From NCBI GenBank assembly GCA_044426045.1, contig JAWXUX010000005.1:101205-165204 (forward strand): a stretch of 64,000 nucleotides of DNA. The letters run 5' to 3'. Of the stretch, positions 60,892-64,000 are shown piece after piece. Within the stretch, counting starts at the first letter, position 1. Each line of letters begins with the position of its first letter. The stretch is from JAWXUU01 sp044426045. GTDB taxonomy: Bacteria > Bacillota > Clostridia > Christensenellales > CAMQZB01. Position numbers and translations under genes: made by a program. The notes below the pieces were generated by a model. The model had not been told where the DNA came from. It ran no database searches and saw only the letters and a list, made by a program, of their open reading frames with translations.

Positions 60892-61737
60892 TTACTCCTC
60901 ATTTATATTATAAGCTCCCGCCGCTGCGGCCGTTGCAATGTTTTGCGCATCCGTTTCGCTCACGCCTTTTGCAATCATATAACTGTAAACATCAAAGTTT
61001 GAGTTAAGCTCCACAAGTGCCATTGCTTCTTCCAAGTTTGCTGAATATGTGGACGCGGCGTTTGTTTCTTCGTTCATTGCGGCATAATATTCATTCCAAT
61101 ATGAGCTTTCTTCCTGTTCTAGTGAGGAAAGGGTTGCTTCGATTTCTGAAACTGATTTCGCGCTGGCACGTTCTGCCATAACTGAGTTATAATCCGAATA
61201 TGCGGACGCGTCAAGGTTTGCTTTGCTCGAAAGATTTGCCATTTGTTGCATGCTAGAAAATCCGCCGTCGGTTGAAAGTCCGAGTGCTTGAAGATTTTCC
61301 GCCGCAACGCCATAAGGGTTTGTGGCTTGTGCGTAGGCGGAATCTGCATAGGAAAGCTGATTGTTCAAGTTTGTTTGCGCGACTGCTGCACCGTTGTCAT
61401 ATGCTGCCTGAATAGCGGCTTGAAGTTCTGCATAGTAGTCTGTTGAAGCTGTTGTTGCGCCTGAGCTTGAAGAACTTGTACCGCTTGTACTTCCGCTTGA
61501 AACGCTTGGCGTAACCGTTGTTGTTGGCGTTACCGTTGTTGCGGTTGTCGCACTGTCTGTTGCTGTGCTTCCAGAGGAATACACATTGCTGTAATAATCC
61601 GCTTGATCGCTTGCTGTGTATGGCACTGTTTCCGTTGTTGTGCCACCAGACGAATAAGAAACGCCAGTTGTGTTGGCTGTTATGGTTTTATCGCTCAAAC
61701 TGTTTACCCAGTCTGTTATTGAACTAAGTACCCCCAT
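60892..61737 (-). CDS. Ser/Thr-rich phage-module protein, unknown
   Basis: 281 residues. The first 105 are low-complexity Ser/Thr/Val (TATTVTPTTTVTPSVSSGS), then an Ala/Glu/Tyr-rich helical part (AELQAAIQAAYDNGAAVAQ, SYWNEYYAAMNEETNAA). No recognised domain; the shape fits a virion or surface-scaffold component. It lies 3 bases before the giant gene and overlaps the upstream gene by 14 bases, so the module is co-translated. Confidence 0.7.
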   Translation of the reverse strand: MGVLSSITDWVNSLSDKTITANTTGVSYSSGGTTTETVPYTASDQADYYSNVYSSGSTATDSATTATTVTPTTTVTPSVSSGSTSGTSSSSSGATTASTDYYAELQAAIQAAYDNGAAVAQTNLNNQLSYADSAYAQATNPYGVAAENLQALGLSTDGGFSSMQQMANLSSKANLDASAYSDYNSVMAERASAKSVSEIEATLSSLEQEESSYWNEYYAAMNEETNAASTYSANLEEAMALVELNSNFDVYSYMIAKGVSETDAQNIATAAAAGAYNINEE

Positions 61738-62611
61738 TTTCCTTTCCTCCTTGTTTTTCTACGTTATACATATAAAATGGATTTTCTTTTATTGATACGT
61801 TATATCCGATATCATCAAAAAAACAGTGGACTATGCCTTTTCTGCTTTCTAGCGCGGCGTAATATACTGTTAAAATTGAATATTCAGCATAAGTTGAACC
61901 TTTCCAACAATACATACCAATACACACAAGCCTGACAATAAGATTTATAACAGATTCCATTGTTGCACCTGTGAATGTCATCACAAACGCTAATGTCATT
62001 GCAGTTATAAACAATCCACATAAGAGTGCTGGCAAAAGAAATTCCGCAAGTTGCTCTGTGCCTTTGTATTTCAAAACAGCATCTTCGTCGCGAGTGTCAA
62101 AGCCTGAAAAAATAAGATTAATGCTTTTTCTTGTGAAATTGACTTTTACAAATTCCACATCTTCACCCGCGGTTTTGATTTTATTTTCGTAAAAGTCAAT
62201 TTTCTTTTTACTTTTTGCTTTACCACGTTTGTTTTTTAAATGGTTTATATAAAGTTGCAATTTTCTTTCTTTATTTTTTTTATCCAAATACTCTTTCAAT
62301 CTTGAATACAATCCGTCGTTTGCTGTTATATATGAATAATATGTTGCAAGCTCGCATTGAACTCGCAAAATATTTGCTGATTTTTTCTTGCTGATCTTGA
62401 CACACTCATTTGTGATAAAAAATGAAGATAACCCCAAAACTAATGTTATTGTATATTCAAACCAAAAAGAATCGTCTTGCAACCTTGACACGTCAAACGC
62501 TGCTTCTGTGAAATTTATCAATGAAATCACAAGAATGATAATCGATATAATTCCTGTGTAAAAAATTTGCAAAAGTAGCGATTTGTTTTTCCATATTGCG
62601 ATGCTGTTCAT
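61724..62611 (-). CDS. Multi-spanning membrane protein of the phage-like module
   Basis: 295 residues, four probable membrane helices, two near the N-terminus (FYTGIISIIILVISLINF and ITLVLGLSSFFI) and two after residue 190 (LLPALLCGLFITAMTLAF, SVINLIVRLVCIGMYC). In between is a basic cytoplasmic coiled-coil-like stretch (YLDKKNKERKLQLYINHLKNKRGKAKSKKK, about 110-145). Not recognised. It could be a DNA-translocation or ejection channel component, but nothing shows this. Confidence 0.65.
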   Translation of the reverse strand: MNSIAIWKNKSLLLQIFYTGIISIIILVISLINFTEAAFDVSRLQDDSFWFEYTITLVLGLSSFFITNECVKISKKKSANILRVQCELATYYSYITANDGLYSRLKEYLDKKNKERKLQLYINHLKNKRGKAKSKKKIDFYENKIKTAGEDVEFVKVNFTRKSINLIFSGFDTRDEDAVLKYKGTEQLAEFLLPALLCGLFITAMTLAFVMTFTGATMESVINLIVRLVCIGMYCWKGSTYAEYSILTVYYAALESRKGIVHCFFDDIGYNVSIKENPFYMYNVEKQGGKENGGT

Positions 62612-62614
62612 TTT

Positions 62615-63052
62615 TTATTCACTCCTTGACGAAATTGTTATCCCCGCGCTTTCAAAGGCGGTGGTCATTGCTGTTGCGTTGGCGGTGGCGACTGTTTCGC
62701 GGTTGGTTTTCTTGATTTCTTTGTTGGCAAGCATGTTTGGCACGAACGCCAAAATGGAGCCAAATACCGACAGTGCGGAAAGTATCAATAAATCCGCCGA
62801 GATTTGTTGCAACATCCAAAAAAAGAACAGAAAGAACGTCGACACTTTGAGTTGCGCGTTATCTTTCAAAAGATGTCCTAGCTTATCCTTTAATGCCATA
62901 AGCAAGAAGAATACGCCAAGGAACACCCCCACACCGATAGACGTTGCGTTTGTGGAAAAATACACTTCGTGATTAATTCCCAAAAACACGCCTATTGGTG
63001 CGATCGATAACACAAAAGAAACCACTTTCAATGTTATTGTTTTTGTGTTCAT
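62615..63052 (-). CDS. Small holin-like or accessory membrane protein
   Basis: 145 residues, four probable membrane segments, short charged loops (KDKLGHLLKDN, NKEIKKTNRETV). Holin-like in size, but holin identity cannot be claimed. It starts overlapping the stop of the upstream coiled-coil protein and ends 3 bases before the next gene. Confidence 0.6.
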   Translation of the reverse strand: MNTKTITLKVVSFVLSIAPIGVFLGINHEVYFSTNATSIGVGVFLGVFFLLMALKDKLGHLLKDNAQLKVSTFFLFFFWMLQQISADLLILSALSVFGSILAFVPNMLANKEIKKTNRETVATANATAMTTAFESAGITISSRSE

Positions 63053-64000
63053 GTTTCCACCTCGGTTGTTTCTTCGGTTGATTGGTCTTTATTTATTACT
63101 GTTGCAATAAGTTCATAAAGCTTAGTTTGATTTGCATCTTCAAGCACTTTTTCTTTAAGTTTTGTCCAATTGTCCGACATGACCGATTCGGAAAGTGTCT
63201 TTTTGATTTCGTCAAGTTTAGCTTTGAACGCGCGTTTTGTGTCCGCGGGAACTGTTGCAACATCCTCGTTGATTTCCATAAGTTCAGTTATGCCACCAAG
63301 CAATGTTTCAAGTTTCAACACACATGATGCCGTCACTGCCGTGTCGTCGGTGTTTGCGGAAAGCAATTCTTTTATGCTTTCGATTGGCATGCTTGAAACC
63401 GCGGTCAGCGTTGTGTCGCTCAGCGTTGAAACTGTTTCTAGTGTTGTGGAGCTTATGCTTGCGAAACTTTCGCTGATGGTTGAAAGCGTTTCTGATATCG
63501 ACGTTTTCAGTTCAGTGAACATTTCTTCGTTTTCCGCCTTGAACGTTGCCCAATTTGCTTCGGACGTTTCGTCCGCTTGCGCTTTATACGATTCGTATGC
63601 ACTTTTCAGTTTTTTAAATTGATAAAATAAAGCAGCTGCTGCAGTCACGCTCGAGAGTATTGCCAATATTGACGGCATTGCGTATTTGTCTAGCCATTCT
63701 TGCCATTGTTCAATTTTTAAAACAAGTTCTTCCGCGGACGAAAGGCTTTCCACCACTTCAAGAACTTCTTCAGTTTCAATCGTTTCCACGACTTCGATAA
63801 TTTCTTCGATTTCTTCAGTGGTGGTTTTTGTTTCCGCTTCAGTTTCAGTCGCAACTTCAATTTCTGTCACGGCTTCGGTGTCACTGCTTCCATCTTCTGC
63901 ATTCACAGTTTGCATCACGCTTGAGAAAATCAACGCCACGAAAATAATAAGCGAAATAAGACTCACCACAAGCCAAAAATATTGGGATTTGTTTTTCTTC
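63049..64000 (-). CDS. Signal-anchored acidic coiled-coil protein, 5' end beyond the window
   Basis: The frame stays open to the right edge; codons upstream of the first GTG (63969) read KKNKSQYFWLV, which with the hydrophobic stretch after it forms a complete signal or anchor segment, so the true start lies beyond 64000. After it come Glu/Thr/Val acidic repeats (TEAVTEIEVATETEAETKT, IEEIIEVVETIETEEV), a second membrane helix (AILSSVTAAAALFY), and a long coiled coil to the end. About 317 or more residues. No domain recognised. First visible gene of the phage-like module. Confidence 0.7.
   Translation of the reverse strand, partial: KKNKSQYFWLVVSLISLIIFVALIFSSVMQTVNAEDGSSDTEAVTEIEVATETEAETKTTTEEIEEIIEVVETIETEEVLEVVESLSSAEELVLKIEQWQEWLDKYAMPSILAILSSVTAAAALFYQFKKLKSAYESYKAQADETSEANWATFKAENEEMFTELKTSISETLSTISESFASISSTTLETVSTLSDTTLTAVSSMPIESIKELLSANTDDTAVTASCVLKLETLLGGITELMEINEDVATVPADTKRAFKAKLDEIKKTLSESVMSDNWTKLKEKVLEDANQTKLYELIATVINKDQSTEETTEVET

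Noticed and set aside
62615..63052. Confident holin call for the 145-residue membrane protein
   Set aside because: Only size and helix number agree; no endolysin gene or holin signature is present.

Overview
The window looks like the chromosome of a low-GC, anaerobic, Clostridia-type Firmicute. The support is: T-box, L20-leader and BirA-operator style regulation; strong AGGAGG ribosome binding sites; Firmicute gene orders (ruvC-ruvA-ruvB-queA-tgt-yajC and infC-rpmI-rplT); an encoded CCA end on tRNA-Trp; and sporulation-lineage genes (ytxC-like, DacF-type carboxypeptidase, a SpoIIM-like membrane protein and a Spo0A-like DNA-binding protein). No rRNA, CRISPR array or insertion sequence was seen.

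Layout. 1-3.7 kb (+): tail of an unknown gene, U32 peptidase, tRNA-Trp (-), proC, rnhA. 3.8-5.15 kb: an XerS-like tyrosine recombinase with its own promoter, bracketed by two nearly identical 28-bp dif-like sites in inverted orientation. Gene direction largely converges on this place, as expected near a replication terminus. 5.3-18 kb: two membrane proteins, ApgM-type phosphoglycerate mutase, aldo/keto reductase-ferredoxin, metallophosphoesterase, a TM1266-family protein plus ECF transporter S component behind a structured leader, CtpA-like protease, uvrA, uvrB. 18.2-29.5 kb: acyl-CoA synthetase, bioY with a BirA operator, yajC, tgt, queA, ruvBAC, proA, yebC, an rRNA methyltransferase, and rplT-rpmI-infC (infC apparently starting at AUU). 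29.7-35.8 kb: thrS with T-box, ytxC, dacF-like, spoIIM-like, a receiver-less Spo0A-like protein, and a Cys-containing clostridial protein. 35.9-44.2 kb: GLUG lipoprotein, cation/Ca2+ exchanger, VanW, PHP phosphoesterase, RmuC, a minimal CCA-adding-enzyme-like protein, a GNAT/C_GCAxxG fusion, a DtxR regulator.

44.3-51.4 kb is a complete-looking aromatic amino acid operon: aroF, tyrA, aroA, aroC, pheA and an aroE-aroK fusion. In front of it lie a consensus promoter, a 26-codon leader peptide rich in Phe and Tyr codons, a terminator, and a 10-bp complement that could form an antiterminator. This is a classical ribosome-mediated attenuator, which is unusual for this kind of bacterium. aroB and dehydroquinase genes are not in the window.

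51.4-54.1 kb holds an ECF sigma factor with a putative anti-sigma partner and a MATE transporter. tmRNA (ssrA) lies at 54.27-54.64 kb. From 54.8 kb to the end, on the minus strand and running up to ssrA, is a phage-like or other mobile module. It comprises a 2037-residue polyvalent-type protein with an HExxH metalloprotease motif, a Ser/Thr-rich protein, two membrane proteins and a signal-anchored coiled-coil protein cut by the window edge.

The points most worth attention are the inverted dif-like pair around the recombinase, the Phe/Tyr attenuator, the unassigned structured leader of the TM1266/ECF pair, the stand-alone Spo0A-like domain, and the module next to ssrA. All calls come from reading the sequence; no database search was run.
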